Shown here: in pieces, positions 47,766 through 60,226 of the stretch | Layout: each line of letters starts with the position of its first letter | Numbering within the stretch: position 1 is the stretch's first letter | Source of the DNA: Ceratobasidium sp. AG-K | Taxonomy: Eukaryota; Basidiomycota; Agaricomycetes; Cantharellales; Ceratobasidiaceae | DNA: 64,000 nt | Assembly (NCBI GenBank): GCA_037039685.1 | Contig: JAWNGF010000004.1 | Location: forward strand, 4,278,001 to 4,342,000 | Reading direction: 5' to 3' | Program-made: the position numbers and the translations under genes | Notes under the pieces: generated by a model | What the model was told of the DNA's origin: nothing | Seen by the model: only the letters and a program-made list of their open reading frames with translations | The model's database searches: none

Positions 47766-49296
47766 CGTATAAAATGTACGGATTGATCGAAAAGACTTGA
47801 GCGGGATGAGTCGAGCAAAGCCCAAGTGCTATAGGCCAGTCAGAGCAAGCTAGTCACCTGTTGATAAAACAGTTCCAAAACATGCCAGCTCGCATTAAAT
47901 ACCTATGCCAGCACACGTGTGACATCAGCCAGCAGAAAGTTCCTTGTCCCTTTCCATTCGCTAGTAGCAAGTAGGGGTGGGAGAAAATGCGAAGTCGCAA
48001 TTAGCCGAATAGCCCGCTTGCGTTTGCGAGAATTGTGCATGGGTGCATATGTCGAGTATCCATCGGATATGATAGCCGACAGGAGACAAGCAGGAGGCTC
48101 ATATTTAGAAGGGCAAGCGGTGGTTGCGTGAAAGAAAGGATATCTGCGTTGTTACATAAGGGATTCCGGCTTCTGCCGTGACTTCAGGAACTTGATAGCA
48201 CCAAATCAGAAAAACACGCCTACATGAATGCATGAGCTCACGCACGCAACCGTGTTTGGTATTCTATTTATTGTCCTGTGCCTTTTTTGTTATGGGGGCC
48301 TGGCCGCACGAGTGCATGTACAGCCTCGGGCTTCTTTCCTAGCCACATTATGTATCATCAATTCTCTCATGGGCTCTTGATCTACCATTGTGAGAAGCAC
48401 GAGTAAAGCTTACTGGTGGGGTTTAAAGCGGAAATGAATGTTAGTAAGGTGATATAGAACCAGCGGTAACGAGTGATGTGTGCATATGCGTCATTTTCCT
48501 AGTTAATGGTGACCGATGCCAGATGGCGTTGTTGCATGAAGCAGGCAAACAGGCAAAATAAAAAATAAAAAATGCGTTGAAAAGCCTCTGATTGACCGCA
48601 GACGGTGCCAAGTTAACACTGTTTAATGGAAATATGTGACGTTTGAAGGGGACATTGGGCCAATTTCAAATGTCTGTACCGCGAAGTGCACCTGATTGCC
48701 TCGTCGTACGCACTCGAGGGGCTACAGGTACGCGCTGATCTAGTTGAGAGAAATTTAATAACCTGGGGTACTCTGTCACCTTGAATTAACTCGATAATCT
48801 AGAGGGGCGGCTCCTTTCTAACGTTCTGACTCCGATCAATCGCCACCCATCACACAAGTCCTGCCAAGTTTCCCCAACGTCAAAAATTTGCCACTCATTG
48901 GGTGCATTGTTGGTGATATTCGTTGCTTATATTGTGCCACTGCTCCTCTCACCTTTGTCAACTGGCGTTGGATGGTCCTCTTGCTTTCTAGCCTTTATCG
49001 TTGTTGTTGGGACATGCTGGGGTATACCCTGCGTTTGAGCCTCCGAGTCCCGACGATTGGAGAACGCTTCGTGGAGATATAAAAGAGAAGAATATCTGTT
49101 CTCGGATTGACACTCATCCAGCTCCTGTTCTCCCAACGCGTTGCAGGCAACGTACCCCACCCTCCTTCCGAGCCTTATACATCTATACTGCGACTACGTC
49201 GAGGGCTTCAGCTCCTTTATCAGTACATTATCTTCTTCGCTCCCTTCGTCATATACCACGGCCTGCTCCTCCCCGCAATCGCTCGTAGTCGCTATT
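47766..49296. other. Intergenic region
   Basis: No gene supported between nagB and the kinase-like gene. Open frames near 48888-49290 probably belong to the untranslated leader of the latter. Confidence 0.5.
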
Positions 49297-50636
49297 ATGT
49301 CGTCCTCCCGCTCTCACCAACGAGCTGCACAAGCTCCACCCGCGCCCTATGGGACCGGTTCGTCCAGTAGCCTGCGAAGCATTGAGGCACTGTACGACCT
49401 AAACACATCTGAGCTCAAATGGGTTGCATACCAACCTAAATTGAAGGAGAAAGGTTATCAACTGCGACCTCGGTATTCTCCCAAGTGGGTTCCCTCATGG
49501 AAAACCACCCGGCGTGGGATACACCCGGATAGCTGTGAAGATAGCTGGGAGCTGGCTGTAGGTACTTGTAACCGTTCACTTGACCCTGGGCTCATTACAA
49601 CTCCTTAGGCACACACGAGTATGGATGCCATTACTACTGTTCACCGGCATTACAATCATGTCAACATCACGCTTGTCATACCGCCGACTGACCCGGGGCT
49701 TCGACGGGGCCACGACGAGCTGAATATACTTCGATATCTCTCTCAGGTGGGCGTTAGGGAGCACCGCAGGAATCCTGCGCCTCCCTTGCTCGCCACGTTT
49801 CCGACTCCTGATCGACAAGGCAACTTCTGTGTCACGCCATTCCTAGTAAAGTGGCATTCAATTCCTTTCACGCGATTCAGCGAGATAATGGACTTCATTG
49901 AACAAATACTGGAGGTTCGCGTTACGTGTTAACCTGAGATGACTCCATTACTGACGTTTATTTTTAATAACGACAGGGGATCAAATTTCTTCATTCTCAT
50001 CGCATCGCTCAGGGGTAGGTGTCTGTTTATCACGTATGCGTTACCGCTAACCTTTGCCTGGTTAGCAACGCTTCCGTTATTATGATGGATGCAAGGCCAC
50101 TGTACGACGAACCATCTCATCCTTGCAATCCTCGTGTATCCCTCGATGGGATGCGTGAGCTCCGGGCCCGGTCCCGACATCATGCACCAGTTCGATATTA
50201 TTTTGCGGACTTTGGGATTTCGACTCAATTTTCCCCCTCCCGTACCAGTGGAAATTATCGGGTTTCCGGAGCCGAAGGAGCAGAGCAGCCAGCACCTGAA
50301 CTAATGTGCAGGGTAGTTCCTCCATACGATCACTTCAAAGTGGATATCTTTACGCTTGGGATGGTGATCAACGAGAGGATTATTGCGGTGCGTGAACTCC
50401 TGATGAGGCTCACGGTGCAATTGCTAACCAGTGGAATACAGAAATATCAAGGCTTTCACGGACTTTCCCGTTTGGTCCAGCACATGACAGCCGCGAACCC
50501 CTCGGGAAGGCCTAATGCGACTGAAGCCCTGGATGCGTACTACCGCTGGGCAAATCGCTGCTCGGATGCTGTGAGAAGATGGAATCTGGGTTCAATCCCT
50601 TGTGGTACCTCTTTCTGCTTCCCAAGTAGTACTTAG
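49297..50636 (+). CDS. Kinase-like protein, predicted pseudokinase (paralogue A)
   Basis: The ATG at 49297 opens MSSSRSHQRAAQAPP, then LRPRYSPKWVPSW and DSCEDSWELA. After an intron the beta-3 strand reads AHTSMDAI; its paralogue at 54300 has AIKTLDAI, so the ATP-anchoring Lys is Thr. LNILRYLSQVGV and FVTPFL-like CVTPFLVKW lead to IKFLHSHRIAQGNASVIMMD, where the catalytic HRD is replaced by QGN. The DFG motif survives (YYFADFGIS). The C-lobe has DIFTLGMVI, HMTAANPSGRPNATEALD and a short tail. With two of three catalytic motifs lost, it most likely has a regulatory or scaffold role. Introns are short and in the same places as in the paralogue. Confidence 0.8.
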
Positions 50637-51239
50637 CAGGTTTTGCGATCTCGCAGTTCGTTTGTTCTCATCACCGATGCGAATGAACTGTTAGGGAGGA
50701 GGTTATGTGGTTGCCCCAACGAATTCCGAATATTTGAAGCAATTTTACCATTAGAGACTCCATAACCTGTTATGTATATAAGCTCGGGTTACATGTTGAT
50801 AGGCCGTCTGTTGTTTCTAGTATCAATTCTTTAATCTCTACACGACCGAAGCGTGCTCATGTGGTCCTGAGGCCTGGAAGAACAAAGAAGAACATGTAAG
50901 GACAGGACGTCCGGTTGGAACCCCCCCCCCTCCCCCTCACGAATGTATAAGGTGCGGAATGGTGGAACAACCTGTTGACAACCCTACAAACTCGCGCAGG
51001 CAGACCGCCTGGGGCCCCTGCCACGGAAATCGGCAACGTCTAAATGTATCATTATCATAAAATTTCCGAGGGTTCCATGAACGGCGCGGGGCCGCTCAAT
51101 AACGCATATATCCTGTATTATTGGGGGCGGAGGTGCTAGTGGGGTGATATCAAAGAGATCTCTCTTTCTCCCTGGCGTCTGCAGGCGAGTGGTGAACGAT
51201 GATATATGTTGAGCTCGGATAGATTAGCTTTGAATTTTA
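50637..51239. other. Intergenic region with a poly-C run
   Basis: No gene supported. A homopolymeric C-rich run lies near 50921-50938. Confidence 0.5.
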
Positions 51240-52320
51240 ACAGGTGACACTGCATAGCCTGGAAGCACTGAATTCCAGTGCTCTGATTCAGTGACTTTTG
51301 ACGAAGGATTCAGTGTTACAATCGCTGAAAAACGCCTGAATCAAGTGCTATTTGCACTGAAATAAGTCACTAGATATGGCCACTTTCAGTGATTTTGTTC
51401 AGTGCTGATCGGTGTCTACTATGTACATATCAGGAAATGGGTGTATGTGTAATAACTACTACATTCGGGACGTCCCATAACTGGAAGAACACGAGAAAAT
51501 CAGCAAAACAAATTACTAACTCTGAGCCGAGGTTCAACCAGGCCGGGACCGAACCGGCAACCTTTCGCAGGATTGCATCAGCGAGCACTGATGTGTTATC
51601 CGCTAAGCTACCAAGCCTTAATGATAACTCCCAAGCCACGGATTTGTCTTTGCGCGTCGGAATGAATGACACTACGAGTTAGACGCAAAGGAGGGCTTGG
51701 TTCACTCTGAGATAGAACCAGCAACGTGTAAAACCTACCTGTACTTCGTCAATACATGCTTTAAGTCGAATTTTAACGCTCCACGCAAGAAATACTGTAA
51801 GCGTGTGTGGACTTAGAGAATTTTTGGCCTTACAACAAGGCATTCACTCAATTTACCAGCAAATCACAAAACCATCGGAATGTAACCAGACCTACAGTGG
51901 CTTTTAAGGGCTCTGAATCCACCACGTATAATGTCGAAATGCCAAGAGGGTTCCGTGCAGGAAGCGGTATGGTTTACTTGTTAAGCCGCTGTCAAAAACC
52001 AATACGTTTGATTAATTTAAACCTCTAACAAGCCATCTTGGCCTAGCGGCTATTACCTTCGGTTACTCCTGGAGGTCATGGGTTCGGTTCTGACAGCTGG
52101 AAACTATGAATTTTATTTTGCCGTGTTTCCTCGTGTCGTGCCAGGCCTGATATGGTAATTCCATATCAGTAGGCACTGAAAACGGACATGTTTCGTGCAT
52201 AATCGGCTGATTATTCAAATTCGGGGTCACTGAAAGCGGCCACGCGGCTTAGGTGCATTAATCACTGGAATTCAGTGTACTGGACCTACACAGTGTGAAT
52301 ACCAGTGCAAGAAACATTTG
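51240..52320. mobile_element. SINE-like or composite non-autonomous insertion with tRNA-like heads
   Basis: The ends carry the matching inverted motif CACTGAATTCCAGTG (51266-51280) and CACTGGAATTCAGTG (52263-52277), inside stretches dense in CAGTG/CACTG. Inside are two tRNA-like pol III promoters in opposite directions. One is on the minus strand at about 51538-51622, with A-box TAGCTTAGCGG and B-box GGTTCGGTCCC. One is on the plus strand at about 52028-52098, with TTGGCCTAGCGG and GGTTCGGTTCT. Neither folds into a convincing tRNA acceptor stem. No protein-coding capacity is seen. It fits tRNA-derived SINE heads arranged back to back. Confidence 0.5.
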
Positions 52321-52408
52321 AGTAGGATATACATGTATGTCACGTACGGATGGGTATGAATGCGCTTAAATATACATTACAGTAAGTAGTAACTAAGGGC
52401 TATCGATG

Positions 52409-53772
52409 CTACAACGGACTGCTTTCGGTGGTATCTCGACACGTTTCAGGTATGGAATGGAGCCCGCACTCATCAACTGGGATAGGGTGCGCGGCGGTGG
52501 GTACCTCAACTATACAAGCTTCCGCCCATGAGAAGCCGGAACGAGTTCTCAATCCTGCGGACACAGTTCCAATGTACGGGTCCTGCTCGCTCCCAGTGCC
52601 ACCCAACGGGGCGACTTGTCCAGTACGCTGGTATGCCTCCACAAGTTCTTGCAAAGTCAACACTAAAGCAAGAAACTCAGAATATGAGGCATGGGGCATA
52701 AGCATTGGGAACTCACTGAGTGCCTGTGGAACCAAACTAGGGTCGCGCAGAATATCATTACCTAGAGACGTTGGATGAGCACAGAGACTTGTAGCACTCC
52801 GGCTATTGTATGAAACTTACGATGTAATAGTCGGGTGGAACCGTCTGGTTGAGGGAGCCTAAAGTAAAGCTCCCTGCCCTCATTGGACTCAGAGGTTTCC
52901 GACTGAGCGACAGAGGGGTTGGAGCGTCCAACGGAGCCTCCCGGGGAGCCTGTGGGGCAGGATGGTGCCGTTGACTCGACATCGACTAAAGTTTGACGTT
53001 AAACCTGTACCCCACTGCGGCAGAGTTCAAGAATCACACTCTTACCTTCGCTGGATGCCGTTGTTGAGCGGAAGAGTCTCGTACCTCTTGAAAACAATCT
53101 TGAAACAGAACCGTGGGCCTGCTGCTCGTCGAGTCAACTATAGTATAACTAGGTGAGAAATTTGAGTTGCTCACAGTTTCGTTTGGAGCATCCGGCTCAG
53201 TACCCAAGGTGGAAGTACTGCTCAACTTCAGTCTTCGTGCGTTTGCACTTGACGACTAATCGTCAGTTATCATATGAATTAGTCATAGCATAACGAGGCG
53301 GTAGCACTACTTGATGAGATCCCCTACTCACCAGAATATCTGTTTTGATCTCTTCGATGGTATTATTGAGCCTTTCAATACGCTCTGAAGCCCGTTTCTT
53401 GTCGTCATTGGAGCTTAATTTTTTAATCCTTTTTTCCTCCCGTTGGATCTTGAGCTGTATGCTGGAAAAGCGTTAGCTATGTTACTACTCGCATACAGAG
53501 AGTGGAGAAAGTATATGGCACAATCCTGGTTTATACTTTAATATTACTTACTTGATGTACCGTTTGTCGAAGCCCTCAATTTCGTCTCCCAGTACATATT
53601 TCTCGCGAGCTAGCAATATACTAATGGATTCCAGTTTTTTCTGAGTTTGTTTGAGCTCTTTTGTTGGCCCACTACTCGCTAATTTGTTGGTAGACAGAAG
53701 CTGCGCGGTTGCGGCAATGATTCCCAGAGACTCGGCCAGTAAAGTGTAAGCTTCACGAGCTTGTGATGCCAT
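52409..53772 (-). CDS. Hypothetical protein with N-terminal coiled coil
   Basis: The minus-strand ATG at 53772 opens MASQAREAYTLLAESLG. It continues ELKQTQKKLESISILLAREK, then an exon IQREEKRIKKLSSNDDKKR with IERLNNTIEEIKTDI, forming an extended coiled coil. A Ser/Thr/Pro-rich linker follows (53225-53040, about 52980-52820). The last exon reads LPQALSEFPMLMP in the form VPQALSEFPMLMPHAS, then LQELVEAYQRTGQ, ending at 52409. The linker exons are joined by short introns with ordinary signals. I do not recognise a family. It lies between two kinase-like paralogues and could share a regulatory region with the one at 54300, which is divergently transcribed. Confidence 0.6.
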
Positions 53773-54299
53773 AATGCAGCAATGGAGGGGAAGAAGTGAA
53801 TTTCGAAAGGAATCTGAGTAAAAGAGGGGGTATAAGTGTGTCGTCGCGTATTGGTGAGGTGTAGGTGGCAACACCTGGCAAGCACACGACCTTATAGCTC
53901 TGAGTGCTGTATACTTACTTTTATTGTCCCAGTTGGGTGGGGCATATTGTTTCTTTGTTTGACCGGCTGAAATGTGGACATAATGTATGCGAATGCACAA
54001 ACTGAGGCGCCAGGTCGCGAGGGTGGACAAAGGGAATGGCGTGGATAAAATGGATTGCCTGTTGGGGCAGTTAATAGTCGTTCTTAAACCGCGCTGGATA
54101 GTCTGTCACTGATAAAGGACTTCTTCAAAGAAAGCTTGGCATGCGACTGTGAACGGATGTATCCAACCGATAAAATTTACTAAAATTGTGGGATCCCCAA
54201 TTTGGGGCAGAATGCTTGGTCAGCGTTCCTTGGGTTGCCACTCACGTGTTACAGGTTTGGTTACTCACAACCACATTTCTAGCGCTAAACGAAGGCTTA

Positions 54300-55706
54300 A
54301 TGTCGACTCAGGGATCAAAAACTCCACAACGTGCGATATCACTTGGAGCCGACCTGGACGACGACGACGCAGTGTTCGGTCTCAACAGGAACGAGCGAGA
54401 ATGGGTCGCACACCAACCCTACTTGAAGGCGAAGGGTTACACACTACGCCCTCGATACACGCCCAACTGGATACCTTCGTGGAAGTCGAATGGAAAAGAC
54501 CCCGCGGACTGTGAGGATGGTTGGGAGCTAGCAGTTAAGTTCGCCCAAGCCGTCTGAGTACCAATCGTGACATCTTTCCATAGGCAATTAAGACACTTGA
54601 TGCGATTAGGGACGCCGATGAGAAACACGTATTACTCAAGAAGATTATACCATCAGTTGATGACCACGAAGGCCACGATGAACTGGCCGTACTTCGCTAT
54701 CTATCACAGGCTGGCATAGGAGAGCATCCTCGTAACCATGCCCTGCCGTTGCTGGATAGTTTCCCAATTCCGGGACAGCCAAACGGTCAATTTATAGTTA
54801 CTCCGTTCCTTTCGAAATGGAACTCGGTGCCATTTGCGCAATTCAACGAGATCGTGGATTTCATACAACAGTTACTCGAGGTCCGCATGGTTTGTTGATA
54901 CATCGTGAGCATATTGTTTATGCTTGTTTGGCAGGGAATCCAATTTCTGCATGAACACAACATTGCTCACCGGTACGAAATGAAAGAATCATTTGTACAC
55001 GAGGTACATTTAATTACATTTTAAATCAGCGACGCTCAAGCCCCGAACATCATGATGGATGCAACTCCGCTTTATGCGGAGGCCTTCCACCCTTGCGACC
55101 CTCGTTCCTCGCTGGATGGTCTCCGTCGATTAAAGGTCAAAACTCGATTTGATGCACCAGTCCGTTACTACTTCATCGATTTTGGACTTTCAAGTCGATT
55201 TCCCAGCTTTGAGGAACGTCGCCTAGTAACAGGAGTGAAGGGCAGAGAACAGCGAGCTCCTGAGCTTATGCATAGGGTGCCGCCTCCTTATGACCCCTTC
55301 AAACTGGATATATTTACCCTAGGAATGCTTATCGACGAGAAATTTCTCAAGGTACGCCTGGTTGATCTATTCCCCCCTGAAATGACTTTGGCCACTGACC
55401 GAGGAGTGATAGACCTACCAAGGGTTCCGCGGACTAAATCCTCTGGTTGAGCGGATGATGGCGATAAACCCACAGGAGCGGCCCAGTGCAGATGAGGCAC
55501 TAGGCATCTATACACAATGGGCTGGCGGGCTCAGCGGCATAACCAAATATTGGGGGGTGCTCCCCGTGGGGTGCGGTATTGCATATCGTTTCCGTATATG
55601 CGTGACTTCCATTTTTGGATATTATTGGGCTCGCCTTGACCGGCTGTTCGTCAAACTGGGGTCCTTTATCCAACCTCGCCGGACTGAGTCGCCCACAGCT
55701 ACTTAA
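54300..55706 (+). CDS. Protein kinase-like protein with complete catalytic motifs (paralogue B)
   Basis: The ATG at 54300 opens MSTQGSKTPQRAISLG. The same layout as the gene at 49297 follows: LRPRYTPNWIPSW, DCEDGWELA, then AIKTLDAI with the beta-3 Lys intact. LAVLRYLSQAGIGEHP and FIVTPFLSKW precede FLHEHNIAHRDAQAPNIMMD, which keeps HRD. The intron falls inside the HRD codon series. YYFIDFGLSS keeps DFG, and RAPELM is the activation-segment end. DIFTLGMLI, MMAINPQERPSADEALG and a longer tail with FRICVTSIFGYYW complete it. No typical glycine loop is visible, so activity is likely but unproven. This gene is the intact partner of the pseudokinase 5 kb upstream. Confidence 0.8.
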
Positions 55707-56122
55707 TGGTGGCAGCATGTAATATAACTCAAACTGATGTGATTTCGGATGCCTAGGCCTCGTTGTTTTCGTGTCGACCGGGAAATATGGGAGTTCCTCG
55801 CGGGCATAGAACTGAACAAGAATTAGGCACGCCGAGGAGCGCACAAGAGACGGAGTGTGAATCATATACCATTAACGGCTTTTCACGAATAACATTCCTA
55901 TTGCTGTGTTTGCCTGACACCTGGCTCGCGTTTCATTCGTCAATTAAATCATGTTCTTTACTAGCATATATCTAGTGGTTATCTACTGTCCTGAAACCAG
56001 TGCAATATTACCTAACAGGCTTGAAGATGCCAGTGTGAGCTATTCGGGGTTAGCGCATGCAGTGTTCCCGAACATGGCTCTTGGTACTGATCAGGTACCC
56101 ACCTCATTCGAGTGACCAAAGG
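55707..56122. other. Intergenic region
   Basis: Convergent 3' ends flank this stretch; nothing else is seen. Confidence 0.5.
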
Positions 56123-58769
56123 TCAAAGCACAGAAATCATATTTTTCGCCTGCGCGGCAGATACCCTTAACTGTGGTGGGCTGGCCCACAGAAAAGTCGC
56201 AATATCCCATGCCTGGGCGGAACAGATGTCCTGAGAGTACGGCATTATCCCTTCGGTGATGGCACCAATTGCTCTCGGCAAACTATATCCATCGTACGGC
56301 ATTTGACCACAAAGTACCTTTCGTAGATAATAATATGAGTATTCAGGGTGTTCCCTGATGCATTCCTGCTGAAAAAGCACTTACGGTAATGAACATACAA
56401 CCCAGGGCCCAGAGATCAGAATATTGAGTTGGGCAGGGAGATTCCGAAACCATTGTGTTGATAAACAGTTCAGGTGCATGCCATCTACTTGGGTTAAGAG
56501 CGAGGTGGGGCGGGTACACCAGTCGTGCCAGCAAGAGGTTATCGTTGTGCTCATACTGACAGGCAAATTCAAACCCCGTAATTTTCACGGTTCCCTCGTG
56601 ATTGACTAACACGGACTCCTGCCCGAAAGCGTCATACATATAACGAAGCAGCACATATTCAAGTGTAAACCACACGCACCGTTGAGATATTGCCGTGGGC
56701 TATGCATCCATCAGGCACACCTCGGTGTAGGTAACTCAAGCCATTGGCCACACCTTTGACCTAGCCGGAGTTTAGAAGTAACCGTGGCGTATTTGTCCAG
56801 GGTTAACCCACCAATTCTAGGCGTTCCTCGAAACGTAACTCGTTTGATCTTCTAGAGCAGTACTATCAGGATTGTGAGTTTAATACGTATTGTATGTACC
56901 CTCTACCTCACTTCATTGAGATCTCCGTTTGAGCAAAATTCAGTTATGATTGCAGGAGGGTGAGGCTCGGATATGGTACCTCCATGCAAGTTGTCGTAAC
57001 CCAAAAACCCGCATATATTGTCGTGTTGCAGCTGCCTCAGCAAAGCAATTTCATTATGTATACTCTCGTAGAGAGAGAATTATATTAGTAGTTCGAACGA
57101 AAAATTCCATGAAGAACCTACCTGTTTAGCAGAATCAAGTATTATGCCTCCGGGGTGAAGCCCAGAAGGAATAACAATAGCTTTGATAACCACCTGATTA
57201 GTTAAGCCGCCGTTCAAACTGTCAAGCCGAGAAACATGCCACGCCAACTGGACGAACCTCTGTCTTTCGCCAAATGAATCCTCGCGACATTATCCCCCTA
57301 GATTGTTCCGAGTTCAATATCAACTTAGCCCTGGGAGGCGAAAAGCACCCACTTCCAGCAACGATATCTTAGTTCAACCAGATCGCTTTTATTGTAGCTG
57401 TACAACTGCCTGACAATATTAATTAGGCCATATCAGATAATTCCAATTATATATGCGCGTACCTCCACGTCCCGATAGAATATCTCAGTGTGTTCTTTCT
57501 ATCGCCTTCTAAAGTGCTCACGCGACCACTCAAATTCGTTACATCAGCTGAAATAGATGTTAACCCGTCGGAATCTTGCAATGTTGCCTTGGCCTCGCGT
57601 TCGGCTATAGCCAGGAGCTCGCGTAGATGTTTCGCACAGGTAGCTGCACTCGGTCGGAAACGTCCTTCTTGGTTCCAACATCGAATAATTAACGTAAGTG
57701 TCCCATTCGTAAGCCATGGAGCGTCGGGCATCACATGTTTCCCTCCTACCGGGCCCATGTTGGATAGTTGGTTGATAGTAAAGGGTGGGTTACCATCGAG
57801 TATACTCGGGATAACAAGTTGTTCGGAGTCACAATCAGGGTAAGGGTCGATCCTCACGTACATCTGGAGAGACAAAATATCGTGAAGAACTTTTGATTGT
57901 GTACGAGATTAAACGTACCCAGCAGGCAATGCATCCGAATGACCACATATCGGAGTGAGGAGATGGCCAAGCATTCTCTTGCAAGAGATCAGGGCTGAGG
58001 TACCTTGCTGATCGCGCATTGTCCGCGGGCGAAGTGGATTACACATCCAAGGGTACAGTGGCAGTCATTCTTGCAAAACTAATTAGCGATAGCTTGAGAG
58101 TTCCTCTGAGGTCGACTAGGATATTATGCTGAACTACGTAGTGAGGATAGCGCGCATACATAGACAGCTTTTTGGCTTACTGGGGTCAAGTCGCCATGCG
58201 AGAGGGGTGAGGGCAAGGTATGAAAGAATTGAAGCCCGTCCAGGATTTGAGTCATCTAAATTGCCACGCAGTTAGCAACACACGCTCCGATAATGAACAA
58301 AAACTACTAATTGAGAACTCACGCAGCGAATTTCTATCAAGGTATCATCAACGAAGGCTCGGTTTAGATACTAGTTTCCGTGTTAAATTTGATGCGTTTT
58401 ACGCCACACACCTCACAAGGACTCACGTTCTCAAGGGTTCCTCCCTCGCAGTACTCTAGGACTAACCCCGGACACTTCCCCCACGACGTATCGATCCCAA
58501 TTAGTTCTACTACATTGTGATGCTGAATACTAATTCTTTCTCTCACAACAGCTCGGAGAACCTAAGAAGCGACAAATTGAGCACCGACCTGACTGTGACG
58601 ACCCAGAGCGCACCTGTTGTAAGAGAACAGTCGGATTCCCGTTGACGGATAGGCTCGTGGGGACACGAAGAACTTTGACAGCGAACCTAGAAGGCAAGGG
58701 ATCTTCTTGAGCAGCGGAAGATGAGCCAGTTGGGCGGGAGTATCTCAATGCACCTCGATTTAATGACAA
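56123..58769 (-). CDS. Tandem kinase-like protein with degraded motifs, possibly a pseudogene
   Basis: Two kinase domains follow each other on the minus strand. The first has RFAVKVLRV near 58690, NVVELIGIDTSWGKCPGLVLEYCEGG, then FHTLPSPLAHGDLTP near 58220, and SFAR where DFG is expected. An in-frame TAA (58042-58040) follows LDV, and I found no intron that removes it. Then come YLSPDLLQ, SDMWSFGCIA, RFRPSAATCAKHLREL and a short coiled coil (ADVTNLSGRVSTLEGD). The second domain has VVIKAIVIPSG, LRQLQHDNICGFLGYD, YLHRGVPDGCIAHGNIST (HGN for HRD) and VKITGFEFAC (GFE for DFG), then WHAPELF, SDLWALGC and a stop at 56123. The first domain might be weakly active; the second is a clear pseudokinase. 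The upstream start is unresolved. Confidence 0.65.
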
Positions 58770-58793
58770 CCGAGATCACAGAAAGCTGCCAAC

Positions 58794-60226
58794 TCACAAC
58801 CACACGTCGGCTAATCTCTGCGCTGAGATCCTTCTCCTGTCGAACCCACTCAAAATGTCGGCCAAATCCTCAATATCGAGAGGCCACTCCGCCATCTCGC
58901 CACCTAGTGTTAAACTTGGCCTGACTGGACTGGCACTACCAATTGAATCCACCTGTCCCCGCTCAATCAGCTCGTCAATTGTAGATAAAAGCTTAGCCGA
59001 GGTTGGACGCGAAAGGTGATCAGGTTGCCAACACGCCTTGATCACGTCCCACAAGAGATCGTTTAGGCAACTTGCGGCGTGCGGGTAGGAAGGCTTGAAG
59101 CTCGGGGGTCTACCCGCCTTTATGGCGAGCGTGACGCGATGGGTATTTTTGATGACATGGTAGGGGCGGAGTTGGCTCAAGATCTAGTGATATCACACTT
59201 CCTGCGCGCTGGGATTGAATTCAGGGACGTACCTCGAGCGCGACGCATCCATAGGCCCAAACATCTGAAAATACTGTTGGTTTGTTTTGGGACTCGTTGA
59301 ACAATTCGGGGCTCATGTAGCGGGTTGTGGCATGGAACCGAGACGACATGTCGGATGTGCCTGGGTTGGTAGTGTCGTTTACGAATCTAGCATGGCCAAA
59401 GTCGCATATTTTTGGTGTGCCATCGTGGGTGACGAGAATGTTTACCTGTTGGTAGTGAGGTTGTGCGTATAGAGAGACCAAAGCAGCGCACGCCTTTGAG
59501 GTCGCCGTGAACTACAGAAACCCCATGGATGTAAGCAAGGCCACGCAGGGTTCCAACTAGCTGAGAGTGCATCAGAATGGCCACAAATGAACGCATACAC
59601 TGAAGGATGTACTAGGTGAATGCGCTGCGGTCTGTGTTCAGGGTCGGCAAGATGCTAAGGAGGTTGTTAGAGCGCCACTAATTAGTATCAGAATGGACTG
59701 GCCTGCCTCGGCTAGGTTTGCAGCGCAATATTCGCTGACGGAAGAAGGCATACCGATGGGAGAGTCTATCACGCCTAGGAGCCGCAACACATTGGGGTGC
59801 CCCGACTCTCCCTGAAGCGTTCTCCATACCCCAAGCTCACGATTGAGTTTCTGTTCAAGCGCGTCAGCGTACCTTCTCAATATATAGCACGGTAACTCAC
59901 TCGGCGCAATTTTACCAGTAAACTTTCCGGGACACTGCTATATGACTCGGGCCGGATTGTCTTGATGGCCACCTAACGCTCGCATGAATGGTCAAACAAT
60001 ATCTCCAAGCCCACATTGTAGTTACTTTTAATGCGGGCCCACTGGAAGGCTCGAACAGTCCTCTGCAATCGTCAGATTAGCGCTGCAATTGATAAAAAGG
60101 ACTAAAACGTGATACTTGCAAGTACACATCGGCAACCCCACCTGTTCCAATCGTGTTCGCTCCACCGTTGGCGTTATTGACAAAACGTGACAGTTCTGGA
60201 ATACCCAGAGACCTAGCGGATAGCAT
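58794..60226 (-). CDS. TKL-type protein kinase with complete catalytic motifs
   Basis: The minus-strand frame from about 60226 reads SARSLGIPELSRF and the glycine loop TIGTGGVADVY near 60150. An intervening short exon holds TVRAFQWARIKSN, then VAIKTIRPES near 59970 with the beta-3 Lys. Next are LNRELGVWRTLQGESGHPNV, LVGTLRGLAYIHG, VVHGDLKG split by an intron from VNILV, KICDFGHARF with DFG intact, YMSPELF, SDVWAYGCVALEV, and DVIKACWQPDHLSRPTS. A C-terminal tail (LADILSGFDRRRIS) ends at 58794. HGD instead of HRD is common in this fungal group and keeps the catalytic Asp. The first exon and true start are uncertain, and an exon near 60250-60480 may belong. It is divergent from the MLKL-like gene. 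Confidence 0.72.

Noticed and set aside
50921..50938. C homopolymer run
   Set aside because: Simple low-complexity sequence with no linked feature.
51538..52098. Two possible tRNA genes
   Set aside because: A- and B-boxes are present but acceptor stems do not pair; better explained as SINE heads.
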